Shown: piece by piece, positions 24,790-33,990 of the stretch
Numbering within the stretch: position 1 is the first letter of the stretch
Layout of the letters: the number at the start of each line of letters is the position of its first letter
Assembly: GCA_046342195.1 (NCBI GenBank)
Contig: JBKDQE010000013.1
Location: forward strand, 1-64,000
From: CANHBY01 sp046342195
GTDB lineage: Bacteria > Pseudomonadota > Gammaproteobacteria > Burkholderiales > Burkholderiaceae_C
Length of the DNA: 64,000 nucleotides
Direction: 5' to 3'
Program-made: the position numbers and the translations under genes
Notes under the pieces: generated by a model
Told to the model about the DNA's origin: nothing
Databases searched by the model: none
What the model saw: the letters and a program-made list of their open reading frames with translations, nothing else

Positions 24790-25938
24790 ATGATTCTGTT
24801 GAAGACTACCAAAGAGAAACTTTTGATGCCATTGCGTGCCATCTCAAAAATTGTTGAACGCAAGCACACCAAGCCTATTTTGGCCAATGTATTGATTCGC
24901 AAAGCCGGCCGTATGATCGAGCTGACCACCTCGGATGAAGAGGTTCAGCTTCGCACCCAACTCGACCTGGATGGCGACAACATCAGCTTTGCCACCACCG
25001 TGGCGGCAGGCAAGCTGATTGAGATCTTGCAATCGATGCCCGAGGATCAAATCATCAGCCTGAGCGCCAAAGAAAACAAGCTCATCTTGCAAGGCGGCAA
25101 AAGCCGCTTCACGCTGCAAACTTTGTCGAGCGAAGATTTTCCGATCGTAAATGAAGCCCCTGACTTTGGCCCCCTTTTCAGTCTGCCGCAAAAAACCCTC
25201 AAGAAGCTGATCAACCAAGTTCACTTTGCCATGGCTGTGGAAGATATTCGCTACTACTTCAAGGGCATTTTGTTTGTGGCAGAAGGCCATGATTTGACCT
25301 TGGTGGCTACCGATGGGCACCGCCTGGCATTGGCCCGGGGCACAGTCGATTGTGACATCCCCAGGCAGCAAGTGATTCTGCCCCGCAAGACCGTGCTTGA
25401 ATTGCAGCGACTTTTGCGTGATTCTGAAAAAAGCCCTGACAAAGGAACCCAGTTGGCCACTGAGGATCAAACCATCATCAAGATGCAATTCGCTGCCAAC
25501 CAGGCCAAATTTTCATTCAGCGGCATAGAATTTGTGAGCAAATTGGTTGAGGGCAAATTTCCCGATTACAACCGTGTCATTCCCAAAGACTATCAAAATC
25601 AATTCACCCTGAGTCGTACCTTGCTGCTCTCCAGTTTGCAGCGTGTGTCTATTTTGACCAGCGAAAAATTCAAAGGTATTCGCATGAACATTGAGCCGGG
25701 TTTGTTGAGCGTGGCTTCAAGTAATGCTGAGCAGGAAGAGGCCAAGGAAGAAATTGACATCGACTACAGCGGTGACCCGATCGAGATTGGTTTCAATGTG
25801 CCCTACCTGATCGACCCCCTGTCTCACATGGGCTGCGACATGATCACGGTATCACTTAAAGACACTCACTCGGGGGCCTTGATGACGATTCCTGAAGATG
25901 AAGGTTTTAGCTATGTGGTGATGCCCATGCGCATTTGA
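24790..25938 (+). CDS. dnaN: DNA polymerase III beta sliding clamp
   Basis: This 382-residue clamp tethers polymerase III and other enzymes to DNA. Three repeated clamp domains are visible (about 1-125, 126-255, 256-382). Typical stretches are VERKHTKPILANVLIRKAGR, FPIVNEAPDFG, MAVEDIRYYFKGILFVAEGH, LVATDGHRLALARG, GKFPDYNRVIP and the final SYVVMPMRI with the family M-P-M-R ending. The length is slightly above the usual 365-370 because of short insertions. It starts 61 bases after dnaA, probably in the same operon. Confidence 0.97.
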   Translation: MILLKTTKEKLLMPLRAISKIVERKHTKPILANVLIRKAGRMIELTTSDEEVQLRTQLDLDGDNISFATTVAAGKLIEILQSMPEDQIISLSAKENKLILQGGKSRFTLQTLSSEDFPIVNEAPDFGPLFSLPQKTLKKLINQVHFAMAVEDIRYYFKGILFVAEGHDLTLVATDGHRLALARGTVDCDIPRQQVILPRKTVLELQRLLRDSEKSPDKGTQLATEDQTIIKMQFAANQAKFSFSGIEFVSKLVEGKFPDYNRVIPKDYQNQFTLSRTLLLSSLQRVSILTSEKFKGIRMNIEPGLLSVASSNAEQEEAKEEIDIDYSGDPIEIGFNVPYLIDPLSHMGCDMITVSLKDTHSGALMTIPEDEGFSYVVMPMRI

Positions 25939-26056
25939 GGCTTCATAAGGCAGTGTTGCTTTTTGAGCTTGAATGGATCAATAAGCCTGCTGCAAAACCC
26001 GTTTTAACAGATCCCTGTTCTGCCCGCGTGTCAGGCACGCCACTTCTGGAAACAAA

Positions 26057-28588
26057 ATGACCGATACGAGCAAGCAACCCGAATTTGATAAGCCCGCTTC
26101 CGATGCTGTGCATCGGGTACCTTCTGGCGCTGCTGATTTTTACGGGGAAAGCAGCATTCAGATTCTCGAGGGCCTGGAGGCTGTGCGCAAGCGGCCCGGC
26201 ATGTACATTGGCGACACCTCGGACGGCACAGGCTTGCACCATTTGGTTTTTGAGGTCGTTGATAACTCGATTGATGAAGCTTTGGCCGGTCATTGCGATG
26301 ACATTATTGTGACCATTCATTCTGACAATTCCATCAGCGTCACTGACAATGGCCGGGGCATTCCGACGGGAGTCAAGATGGACGACAAGCACGAGCCCAA
26401 GCGCAGTGCCGCTGAAATCGCCCTGACAGAGTTGCATGCCGGCGGCAAGTTCAACCAAAACAGCTACAAAGTTTCGGGGGGCTTGCATGGTGTTGGTGTG
26501 AGTTGTGTCAATGGCCTGTCAAAGTGGTTGCGCCTGACCGTTCGCCGTGATGGCAAAGTGCACTACATGGAGTTCAAACAGGGAGTGCCTCAAGAGCGCC
26601 TGATCGAGAGGCGTGATGGGTTTGAAGTGTCCCCTTTGAAGGTGATTGGTGAGACAGAAAAGCGAGGTACAGAAGTTCATTTTTTGCCCGATCTGGAAAT
26701 TTTTTCCAACATTGATTTTCACTATGAGGTTCTGAGCAAGCGCCTGCGTGAGCTCAGCTTTCTTAATAATGGAGTCAAGATTCGCCTGGTGGATGAGCGC
26801 AACCAGCGCGAAGACAATTTTGCTTTTTCCGGCGGGGTCAAAGGCTTTGTCGATTTCATCAACCAGGGCAAGAAAACTTTGCACAACCATGTGTTTTATG
26901 CCCTCGGTGAGCGTGTCAGCGAGCAAAACACCCACATTGCTGTCGAGGTTGCGATGCAGTGGAACGACAGCTTTAGCGAAAATGTACTGTGCTTCACCAA
27001 CAACATTCCGCAGCGTGATGGCGGCACCCACCTGACCGGCCTGCGTGCCGCCATGACTCGGGCCATCAACAAATACATTGAGGACAACGAATTGGCCAAG
27101 AAGGCCAAGGTCGAGGTGTCGGGTGACGACATGCGTGAGGGCCTGTGCTGTGTGTTGTCGGTCAAGGTGCCTGAGCCAAAATTCAGCAGCCAAACCAAAG
27201 ACAAGCTGGTGTCGAGCGAAGTGCGCGGGCCCGTGGAAGAAGTGGTCAGCAAAGCTCTCACCGATTACCTGCTCGAAAACCCCCATGATGCCAAAATGAT
27301 TTGCGGCAAAATTGTGGAAGCCGCTCGAGCCCGTGAAGCTGCCCGAAAAGCGCGCGAAATGACGCGCCGGAAAGGTGTTTTGGATGGCATGGGCCTGCCC
27401 GGGAAACTGGCCGACTGTCAAGAAAAAGACCCCGCCCTGTGTGAAATTTATATCGTGGAAGGGGACTCTGCGGGTGGCTCGGCCAAACAGGGCCGAGATC
27501 GCAAGTTCCAGGCCATTTTGCCGCTACGTGGCAAAATTTTGAACGTGGAGCGCGCCCGTTTTGAGCGGCTGCTCACCAGCAATGAAATTCTGACTCTGAT
27601 CACTGCGCTCGGCACCAGCATTGGCAAGGAAGAATTCAACCTCGACAAACTGCGCTACCACCGCATCATTATCATGACCGACGCGGATGTTGATGGTGCC
27701 CACATTCGAACCCTGCTGCTGACCTTTTTTTACCGCCAAATGCCGGAAATCGTGGAGCGGGGGCACATTTACATTGCCCAGCCCCCGCTTTACAAGGTCA
27801 AGTTTGGCAAGGAAGAACAATACCTCAAAGACGACCACGAGCTCGATTCTTACTTGCTTAAAGTGGCCCTGAAAGAAGCCCAGCTGGATACGGGTATGGC
27901 GGGCTCTGTATTGCTTCAAGGGGCTGCTCTTGAAATTCTGGCCCGGCAGTATGTAACGGCGAATCATGTGGTTTCGCGGCTGGGCAATTGGATGGATGTG
28001 GAAGCTTTGCGTGCGATTGCCAATGGCCTGACGCTCAACCTTGACACACTGGAAAGCGCTGAAACTTCAGCCCGCGAATTGCAGTGGGCACTCCATGACG
28101 CGCAAGTCTTTGCTGAATTTGATGCCCGTTCTGACAAGCACCTTTTGCGCATCAGCCGCATGCAGCATGGTAATATCAAAAGCAGCCTCATGACTGCCGA
28201 CTTTATTCATGGTGCGGACTATGAAGCACTGAGCGCTGCCGGGCAAACCTTCAAAGGCTTGGTGGGCCCTGAAGCGGTGATCCGACGCGGTGAAGGCGAC
28301 AAGCAAAAAGAAGCGCGGGTGACTGATTTTCGGCAAGCCATGGCCTGGCTGCTGCAACAAGCTGAAAGCTCTGTGGGGCGGCAACGCTATAAGGGGCTGG
28401 GCGAAATGAACCCTGAGCAACTTTGGGAGACTACCATGGACCCTCAAGTCCGCCGCTTGTTGCGGGTTCAAATTGAAGACGCCATCGAAGCCGACCGCGT
28501 CTTTACCATGCTCATGGGCGATGAAGTTGAGCCTCGCCGGAATTTTATTGAAAGCAATGCTTTGCGAGCGGCCAATATAGACGTGTAA
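26057..28588 (+). CDS. gyrB: DNA gyrase subunit B
   Basis: This 843-residue ATPase subunit introduces negative supercoils together with GyrA, encoded at 43922-46576. The GHKL ATPase domain has VRKRPGMYIGDTSDGTGLHH, EVVDNSIDEALAGHCD, TDNGRGIP and GGLHGVGVSCVN. The transducer domain follows, then TOPRIM with IVEGDSAGGSAKQGRDRKFQ and PLRGKILNVE, and DADVDGAHIRTLLLTFF. The C-terminal end has RYKGLGEMNPEQLWETTMD. An extended stretch at about 560-730 matches the insert seen in proteobacterial GyrB. It ends just before a decayed helicase gene and the Tn3 element. Confidence 0.97.
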   Translation: MTDTSKQPEFDKPASDAVHRVPSGAADFYGESSIQILEGLEAVRKRPGMYIGDTSDGTGLHHLVFEVVDNSIDEALAGHCDDIIVTIHSDNSISVTDNGRGIPTGVKMDDKHEPKRSAAEIALTELHAGGKFNQNSYKVSGGLHGVGVSCVNGLSKWLRLTVRRDGKVHYMEFKQGVPQERLIERRDGFEVSPLKVIGETEKRGTEVHFLPDLEIFSNIDFHYEVLSKRLRELSFLNNGVKIRLVDERNQREDNFAFSGGVKGFVDFINQGKKTLHNHVFYALGERVSEQNTHIAVEVAMQWNDSFSENVLCFTNNIPQRDGGTHLTGLRAAMTRAINKYIEDNELAKKAKVEVSGDDMREGLCCVLSVKVPEPKFSSQTKDKLVSSEVRGPVEEVVSKALTDYLLENPHDAKMICGKIVEAARAREAARKAREMTRRKGVLDGMGLPGKLADCQEKDPALCEIYIVEGDSAGGSAKQGRDRKFQAILPLRGKILNVERARFERLLTSNEILTLITALGTSIGKEEFNLDKLRYHRIIIMTDADVDGAHIRTLLLTFFYRQMPEIVERGHIYIAQPPLYKVKFGKEEQYLKDDHELDSYLLKVALKEAQLDTGMAGSVLLQGAALEILARQYVTANHVVSRLGNWMDVEALRAIANGLTLNLDTLESAETSARELQWALHDAQVFAEFDARSDKHLLRISRMQHGNIKSSLMTADFIHGADYEALSAAGQTFKGLVGPEAVIRRGEGDKQKEARVTDFRQAMAWLLQQAESSVGRQRYKGLGEMNPEQLWETTMDPQVRRLLRVQIEDAIEADRVFTMLMGDEVEPRRNFIESNALRAANIDV

Positions 28589-28645
28589 AGGGCAAGCCGT
28601 ACAAGCATTGGTCGGGGGCCAGCAACAAGAACAAGGCGCCGCACC

Positions 28646-28803
28646 ATGCTGAAGCTCGAAAAAATCCAGAAAAACCAGCTGTCTTGGGCCTGGAGCCGGG
28701 GCAGGTGGTGCGCGTTGTGACGACGGAACCCGTGGGTGACAACGCCCTTACCGTTGACTACAAGACTGCCGACGGCCAGTTGCCAGGCGAAATGTTGAAT
28801 GAT
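28646..28803 (+). pseudogene. SF2/SNF2-type helicase gene relic, N-terminal piece
   Basis: An ATG at 28646 starts MLKLEKIQKN. After a one-base loss near 28670-28680 (an AACC run where AACCC would restore frame), the next frame continues VLGLEPGQVVRVVTTEPVGD, then NALTVDYKTADGQLPGEMLND. That resembles the N-terminal module of large SNF2-like helicases found in defence islands. The Tn3 element interrupts at 28803. Removing the transposon and one AATGAT copy joins this in frame to 33672 onward. Upstream frame-1 residues (GKPYKHWSGASNKNKAPHH) are open but unassigned. Confidence 0.5.
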
Positions 28804-28841
28804 GGGGTCGTCTCAGAAAACGGAAAATAAAGCACGTTAAG
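28804..28841 (+). repeat. Tn3-family left terminal inverted repeat
   Basis: 38 bp, beginning GGGGTCGTCTCAGAAAACGG and ending GCACGTTAAG. It pairs with 33628-33665 with a single mismatch (GTTAAG here, GCTAAG there). It overlaps the last codons of the tnpA C-terminal fragment, as usual in this family. Confidence 0.9.
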
Positions 28842-30835
28842 CCGGTTGCAGAGGTCGTAGCGGCCTGAACTTGCCCACGCCGATCTTGGTATTGCTACGC
28901 CAGACGTAATCACCAGTCAGGTTGATGTGCTCCCAGCCCAGCGGTGACAGGTACTGCAACAGCATTTCATCGACGGCATGGCCGTTGCCGCGCAACGCCT
29001 GCGCCGCCCGTTCCAGATAGACCGTGTTCCACAGCACGACAGCCGCTGTCACCAGGTTAAGGCCACTGGCCCGGTAGCGTTGCTGCTCAAAGCTGCGGTC
29101 ACGGATTTCGCCCAGCCGGTTGAAGAACACCGCCCTGGCCAGCGCGTTGCGGGCTTCGCCCTTGTTCAGCCCGGCATGGACGCGGCTTCAAGCCCGATTC
29201 GGTGATGATGGCATCTGGCAGGTTGTTGGTCGCCGCCATCCGGTTGACCGCGGCGAGTTGAGCTTCCAGCAGTTCCAAGCGCTCGCTCAGGTACTGGTCG
29301 CAGTCAATGGCCACGGCCAGCGGCAACGCGCTGGACTGCTTGAGGCTGGCGAACTTCTCGGGCGGCACCAGGTAGTCCTCGAAGTCCTTGAACTGGCGCG
29401 AACCCTGCACCCAGATGTCGCCCGAACGCAGGGAGTTCTTGAGTTCCGACAGCGCGCACAGTTCGTAGTAACGCCGGTCTATACCTGCATCGGTCATCAC
29501 CAGTTTCTGCCAGCGCGGCTTGATGAAGCCGGTTGGTGCATCGGCGGGCACCTTGCGGGCGTTGTCGGTGTTCATGCCTCGCAGCACCTCAATGGCATCA
29601 AGCACGTACTTGGCGGCGGGCGCGGCCCGCAGCTTGAGCACGTCGAGGAATTCCGGCGCGTAGCGGCGCAAGGTGGCATAGCTCTCGCCGATGCGGTGCA
29701 GGAAATCGAAGTCATCGGGCTGAGCGAGCTTCTGCGCCTCGGTGACGCTCTCGGCGAAAGCGTCCCAGGAAATGACGGCCTCGATGGCGGCGAATGGGTC
29801 GCGGCCTGACTGCTTGGCGTCGATCAGCGCCTGGCCGATGCGCCCGTATAAACGCACCTTGGCATTGATGGCCTTGCCGGACGCCTGGAACTGCTGCTGA
29901 TGCTTATTCTTGGCGGCGTTGAACAGCTTGCCCAGGATGCGGTCGTGCAGGTCGATGATTTCGTCGGTAACAGTAGCCATGCCCTCGATGGCCAGCGCCA
30001 CGAGGGTGGCGTAACGCCGCTGTGGCTCGAACTTGGCCAAGTCGGCGGGCGTCATCTGGCCACCCTCGCGGGCGATCTTGAGCAGCCGGTTTTGATGAAT
30101 CAGCCGCTCGATGCCGGTAGGCAGGTTGAGCGCCTGCCAGGCTTTGAGACGTTCGATGTGTTCCAGCATGTGGCGGGAATTCGGCTTGGCCGGTGATTGC
30201 CGCAGCCATGCCAGCCAGGTGGTCTTGCCGTTGTCGCGGCGCTTCAACAGTTCATCCAGGCGATGCCGGTGCCCGCTCGACAACGGCTCGGACAGGGCCT
30301 CGTGGATGCGCCGATTCGCGCGGGTGATGGCCTCGGCACTGGCCCGCTCGATGGCGTTGAGTGCGGGCAGGATGATCGACTGCCGCCGCAGATGCTCGAT
30401 CAAGGCGCTGGCCAGCACAATGCCCTTGTCGGTTTGCATGGCCAGCTCGGTCAGCGTGTGGACCGCCTGCCGGTAGTGGCTCATGGTGAACGGCTGAAAG
30501 CCAAACACCGTTTGCAGTTCAACGAGGTGTTCGCGCCGGGTCTGCTCCCGCTGCCCGTAGTCGTCCCAGCTTTCGACCGGCACTTTGAGCTGCGACGCCA
30601 CGATGCGCAGCAAGGGCGGAAATGGCGGCTCATCAGCGCCCAATATGACACCGTGGAATCGCAGGTAGCAGAGCTGAACAGCAAAGCCCAGCCGATTCGC
30701 AGGCCCGCGCCGCTGACGAATCACCGACAGGTCGTTATCGCTGAACGTGTAGTACCGGATCAGATCGTCTTTGGCATCGGGCAATGCCAGCAGGCTTTCG
30801 CGTTCAGTGGCGGACAGGATGGAACGACGCGGCAT
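28837..30835 (-). pseudogene. tnpA: Tn3-family transposase TnpA with internal deletion
   Basis: Bases 30835 back to about 29185 encode the first about 550 residues, starting MPRRSILSATERESLLALPD and including DUF4158-type and central helical regions up to NNLPDAIITESGLK. The frame then continues briefly as nonsense. Bases about 29180-28837 encode the C-terminal end in another frame (GLNKGEARNALARAVFFNRL, EIRDRSFEQQRYRASGLNLV, LQYLSPLGWEHINLTGDYVW). Full-length relatives have about 990 residues, so roughly 330 residues with most of the DDE catalytic domain are missing, and the join is out of frame. The start lies 2 bases after the tnpR stop, as in tnpR-tnpA operons. Confidence 0.88.
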
Positions 30836-30837
30836 GC

Positions 30838-31455
30838 TCAGTTTTTCCGCAGGTACTGGTACAAGGTTTCGCGGCTGATGCCGAAGTCGCGGGCGATCAG
30901 GGCTTTTTGTTCGCCAGCCGCGACTCGCCTCTTCAGTTCGACAATCTGCTCATCGTTCAATGACTTCTTGCGGCCCCGGTACGCGCCCCGCTGTCGGGCC
31001 AGTGCGATGCCTTCACGCTGTCGCTCGCGGATCAAGGCGCGCTCGAACTCGGCAAACGCGCCCATCACCGACAGCATCAAATTCGCCATCGGCGAGTCCT
31101 CGCCGGTGAAGGCCAAACTTTCTTTGACGAATTCGATGCGCACGGCGCGCTTGGTCAGACCCTGCACGATGCGGCGCAAGTCATCCAGGTTGCGTGCTAG
31201 CCGATCCATGCTGTGCACCACCACTGTGTCGCCTTCGCGCACGAAGGCAAGCAGCCTTTGCAACTCGGGACGTTGAGTGTCTTTGCCGGATGCCTTGTCG
31301 GTAAACACCCGAGCTACCTGAACCCCCTCCAATTGCCGTTCCGGATTCTGGTCGAAGCTGCTGACGCGAACGTAGCCGATACGTTGACCGTCCAAGGTGT
31401 CTCCAAAGGGTAATGTGTCAGATTGAAATTTATTACTCTTGATTGATTGTGTCAA
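30838..31455 (-). CDS. tnpR: Tn3-family resolvase TnpR (serine recombinase)
   Basis: The protein has 205 residues. The catalytic domain (about 22-160) has RIGYVRVSSFDQNPERQLEG with the active-site Ser (SS after RV), and HSMDRLARNLDDLRRIVQGL with the conserved D-R-x-x-R. The helix-turn-helix at the C-terminus has ARDFGISRETLYQYLRKN. It resolves cointegrates at res and represses tnpR/tnpA. The first about 20 residues exceed the usual family start near GQRIGYVRVS, so an internal start is possible. All catalytic residues appear intact, unlike tnpA. Confidence 0.92.
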   Translation of the reverse strand: MTQSIKSNKFQSDTLPFGDTLDGQRIGYVRVSSFDQNPERQLEGVQVARVFTDKASGKDTQRPELQRLLAFVREGDTVVVHSMDRLARNLDDLRRIVQGLTKRAVRIEFVKESLAFTGEDSPMANLMLSVMGAFAEFERALIRERQREGIALARQRGAYRGRKKSLNDEQIVELKRRVAAGEQKALIARDFGISRETLYQYLRKN

Positions 31456-31560
31456 TAAATTTAAAATTTGACTCTATTCTGACGCGATTGTGGCTTCAAT
31501 CCTGACGTTCTGTTAGGGTATAGCTCAATCTGACATTCTAAAAGAACCACCATGCTCAAC
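31410..31560. promoter_or_regulatory. Putative res site / tnpR control region
   Basis: The AT-rich stretch beside the tnpR start has several TGTCA/TGACR-type half-sites: TGTCAGATT at about 31417, TGTCAATAA at about 31450, TGACTC at about 31471, TGACGCG at about 31480, TGACGTT at about 31502 and TGACATT at about 31531. The layout resembles the three dimeric resolvase subsites of Tn21-type res. Exact subsite borders cannot be set by eye. Confidence 0.5.
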
Positions 31561-31594
31561 CGCATTCGATGCAATGCAAAAAAGTGGGGGGCTG

Positions 31595-33289
31595 ATGCTC
31601 CATAGCACTCCGCTGATCACGACTATTGCCACGGCACTCGGGCTGGCTCTCGTGCTTGGCTTCCTGGCCGTCCGACTCAAGCTCCCTGCGCTGGTCGGCT
31701 ACCTGTTGGCCGGTATCCTCCTTGGCCCGTTCACACCAGGTTTCGTCGCCGATGCCGCGATTGCTGGAGAACTCGCCGAAATCGGCGTGATGTTGCTGAT
31801 GTTTGGCGTGGGCCTGCATTTCTCGCTGGATGACCTGCTGGAGGTGCGCAAGATCGCCGTGCCGGGCGCAGCGCTGCAAATTGCTGTAGCCACGGCGCTA
31901 GGTGCCGGCGCAGCCGCCGCCTGGGGTTGGGGCTTAGGAGCCGCGCTGGTGTTTGGCCTAGCGCTTTCGGTGGCGAGCACCGTCGTGCTGCTCCGCGCGT
32001 TGGAGGCAAGCGGTGCGCTGGAGTCGATGAACGGGCGCATCGCCGTCGGTTGGCTGATCGTCGAAGACCTTGCCATGGTGCTCGTGCTCGTGCTGCTGCC
32101 GCCGTTAGCTGGGGCACTTGGCGGCACGACCCCGGGGAGTGACGGCGGAAATCTGTGGCAGACGCTTGGCATCACACTGGTCAAGGTATCTGCGTTCATC
32201 GCCTTGATGCTGGTGGTCGGTCGCCGCGCCTTCCCGGCACTGTTGTGGCAGGTCACCCGCACCGGTTCCCGCGAACTGTTTACCCTGTGCGTCGTGGCCG
32301 CCGCCGTCAGCATCGCGTACGCCGCAACAGCCTTGTTTGGCGTGTCGTTCGCCTTGGGCGCATTCTTCGCCGGCATGGTGATGCGCGAATCCGAATTCAG
32401 TCACCGCGCCGCCGAGGAGTCGCTGCCGTTGCGGGAAGCCTTCGTTGTGCTGTTCTTTGTGTCGGTGGGGATGCTTTTCGATCCGATGATCCTGGTCGAA
32501 CGACCGCTCCAGGTCCTGACGGTCGTTGCCATCATCATCGTCGGCAAGTCGCTTGCCGCCGCTGCATTGGTGCTCGCCTTCCGTTACCCGCTAAATACGG
32601 CGTTCACCGTGTCGGCGAGCCTGGCCCAGATCGGCGAGTTCTCATTCATTCTGGCTGGCCTCGGGGTGAGCCTGAAGCTGTTGCCCGCCGAAGGCCAGAG
32701 CCTGATCCTCGCCGGCGCGCTGATCTCCATCGCACTCAATCCCGTGGTATTTGCGAGCGTGACGCCGCTCCAATCCTGGTTGCGGTCGCACTCGAACCTG
32801 GCCCGCAAGCTGGAGCAGCGCACCGACCCCTTGGCCGAATTGCCCATGTCCACTCACGAGCGATATCTATCCGGCCAAGTCGTCCTGGTGGGTTATGGCC
32901 GCGTCGGCCGGCGCATCGGCGAAGCGCTCGCCGAGCGCGACATTCCCTACGTGGTAGCCGAACAGAACCGTGAACTGGTCGAACGCTTGCGTGCCAAGGG
33001 CATCGCGGCTGTTTCCGGCGACGCCTCGGAACCAGTGGTTCTGATCCAGGCGCACATCGCCCAAGCCAGCATGCTTGTGATCGCCACGCCTAACACCTTC
33101 GACGTGCGGCAGATGATCCAGACCGCCCGCACGCTCAATCCCGACATCGAGACGGTAGTGCGCACGCACAATGAAGAAGAGGCCGACTTGCTGGAGCGGG
33201 ACGCGGCCGAGACAGTTTTTCTCGGTGAGGATGAACTTGCTAAGGGCATGAGCCGCCATGTGTTGGCGCGGTACGGGAAGGCGTCGTGA
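31595..33289 (+). CDS. Kef-type monovalent cation/H+ antiporter (CPA2 family) with RCK domain
   Basis: The protein has about 564 residues from the ATG at 31595 (MLHSTPLITT); an ATG at 31574 would add 7. The N-terminal Na+/H+ exchanger domain has about 12 membrane helices (about 1-390), with GYLLAGILLGPFTPGF, LMFGVGLHFSLDDLL, WLIVEDLAMVLVLVLLPP (the family's Glu-Asp pair) and FALGAFFAGMVMRESEFSHR. The C-terminal RCK/TrkA-N Rossmann domain (about 420-540) has VVLVGYGRVGRRIGEALAER and a VAEQNRE motif. It should exchange K+ or Na+ for H+ across the inner membrane. Relatives named KefB occur in transmissible stress-tolerance loci; whether this one derives from such a locus is inference. It is transposon cargo with high GC. 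Confidence 0.85.
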   Translation: MLHSTPLITTIATALGLALVLGFLAVRLKLPALVGYLLAGILLGPFTPGFVADAAIAGELAEIGVMLLMFGVGLHFSLDDLLEVRKIAVPGAALQIAVATALGAGAAAAWGWGLGAALVFGLALSVASTVVLLRALEASGALESMNGRIAVGWLIVEDLAMVLVLVLLPPLAGALGGTTPGSDGGNLWQTLGITLVKVSAFIALMLVVGRRAFPALLWQVTRTGSRELFTLCVVAAAVSIAYAATALFGVSFALGAFFAGMVMRESEFSHRAAEESLPLREAFVVLFFVSVGMLFDPMILVERPLQVLTVVAIIIVGKSLAAAALVLAFRYPLNTAFTVSASLAQIGEFSFILAGLGVSLKLLPAEGQSLILAGALISIALNPVVFASVTPLQSWLRSHSNLARKLEQRTDPLAELPMSTHERYLSGQVVLVGYGRVGRRIGEALAERDIPYVVAEQNRELVERLRAKGIAAVSGDASEPVVLIQAHIAQASMLVIATPNTFDVRQMIQTARTLNPDIETVVRTHNEEEADLLERDAAETVFLGEDELAKGMSRHVLARYGKAS

Positions 33290-33618
33290 ATTGCTTGCAC
33301 AAGGTGTCGATCCCCATGTGGATCAGTATTGCGGTCTTGCTGCTGACGGTTATGGCCAGCCTGGCCACCGATGCGCCCGTGCGCAGTATTCTTCCATACG
33401 GCCTGGCCGTGGCAATGGTCGCATGGCATCACGGGATCGTGGCCGGTTTCCTGTTCGCCGGACTTGCGACGCTGGCTGCGCTCGCGGCCGGCGCGTTCCC
33501 AACCCGGCACGAATGGAGCGGTGAAGAAGTCGGGGAAGGGCTATTCACCTACCTCAAGCTGTCGGCCATCGCTATCGGCGTTACTCTCGGGAAACGGGCT
33601 CGGAACCGTCGTTCATGA
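33286..33618 (+). CDS. Small membrane protein in antiporter operon
   Basis: The protein has 110 residues and starts with GTG at 33286, overlapping the antiporter's TGA by one GTGA quartet, so it is translationally coupled. It has two to three membrane segments: about 9-30 (IPMWISIAVLLLTVMASLAT), about 37-68 (PYGLAVAMVAWHHGIVAGFL, then FAGLATLAALAAGAFP) and a weaker one near 90-102. It ends in a basic tail, KRARNRRS. It could be an accessory subunit of the antiporter or just linked cargo. No family is recognised with confidence. Confidence 0.6.
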   Translation: MNCLHKVSIPMWISIAVLLLTVMASLATDAPVRSILPYGLAVAMVAWHHGIVAGFLFAGLATLAALAAGAFPTRHEWSGEEVGEGLFTYLKLSAIAIGVTLGKRARNRRS

Positions 33619-33627
33619 GGCGCGCCC

Positions 33628-33665
33628 CTTAGCGTGCTTTATTTTCCGTTTTCTGAGACGACCCC
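33628..33665 (-). repeat. Tn3-family right terminal inverted repeat
   Basis: 38 bp, ending CCGTTTTCTGAGACGACCCC. Reverse complement of 28804-28841 with one difference. It lies 9 bases after the stop of the small membrane protein gene. Confidence 0.9.
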
Positions 33666-33956
33666 AATGATGATGAGGCCAATGCCCGCAACGTTTCCGA
33701 AGACATTTGGGAATCTGACGACGCCCTCTCCCCGGAGAATTACGAAAATTTCGAGGAAACCGTTATCGATCAGGCCGCGTCGGGGCAGACCATCCAGGAG
33801 CGCGAGGCCGAGATCATCATCCTCGAAGGACTGGAGGAGCAAGCATGTATGGCAAAGCGCAACCTTCTTAAGACCCAGGACGTCACGTTTCTTGATCTGA
33901 TTGGCAACGGCAAGAATTGTCATGTGCTGAAGTTCAAGAATGCCAAGTTCGAGTGA
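33666..33956 (+). pseudogene. SF2/SNF2-type helicase gene relic, internal piece
   Basis: After the AATGAT duplicate the frame reads DDEANARNVSEDIWESDDAL, then SPENYENFEETVIDQAASGQ, TIQEREAEIIILEGLEEQA and an unrelated-looking tail ending in TGA at 33954-33956. The segment from DIWESDD to LEEQA resembles a central region of large SNF2-like helicases, not the part that should follow the N-terminal piece at 28646-28803. A large internal deletion therefore came before the transposon insertion. There is no motor domain, so it cannot be functional. Confidence 0.45.
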
Positions 33957-33990
33957 GCCCATTGAACTCACAATCAAGCACTGAGGCCCT

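Larger units (their letters stand above)
28804..33665. mobile_element. Tn3-family (Tn21-like) transposon, non-autonomous, with antiporter cargo
   Basis: The element is bounded by 38-bp terminal inverted repeats at 28804-28841 and 33628-33665, which differ at one position; the outer bases GGGGTCGTCTCAGAAAACGG are typical of the Tn21 branch. AATGAT flanks it on both sides (28798-28803 and 33666-33671), consistent with a 5-6-bp target duplication. Order: deleted tnpA, tnpR, a res-like region, a Kef-type antiporter and a small membrane protein. GC content is visibly higher than the host's. The transposase has lost its catalytic centre, so movement would need a helper enzyme. Confidence 0.9.

Noticed and set aside
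26519..27421. 300-codon open frame antisense to gyrB
   Set aside because: It mirrors the gyrB codon pattern and the translation is His/Gln/Phe-rich without any domain; a shadow frame.
31699..32973. Long open frames on both strands over the antiporter gene (31699-32376 minus, 32155-32973 plus)
   Set aside because: High GC makes long chance frames; products are Ala/Pro/Arg/Ser-rich, while the Kef-type frame has clear membrane helices and an RCK domain.
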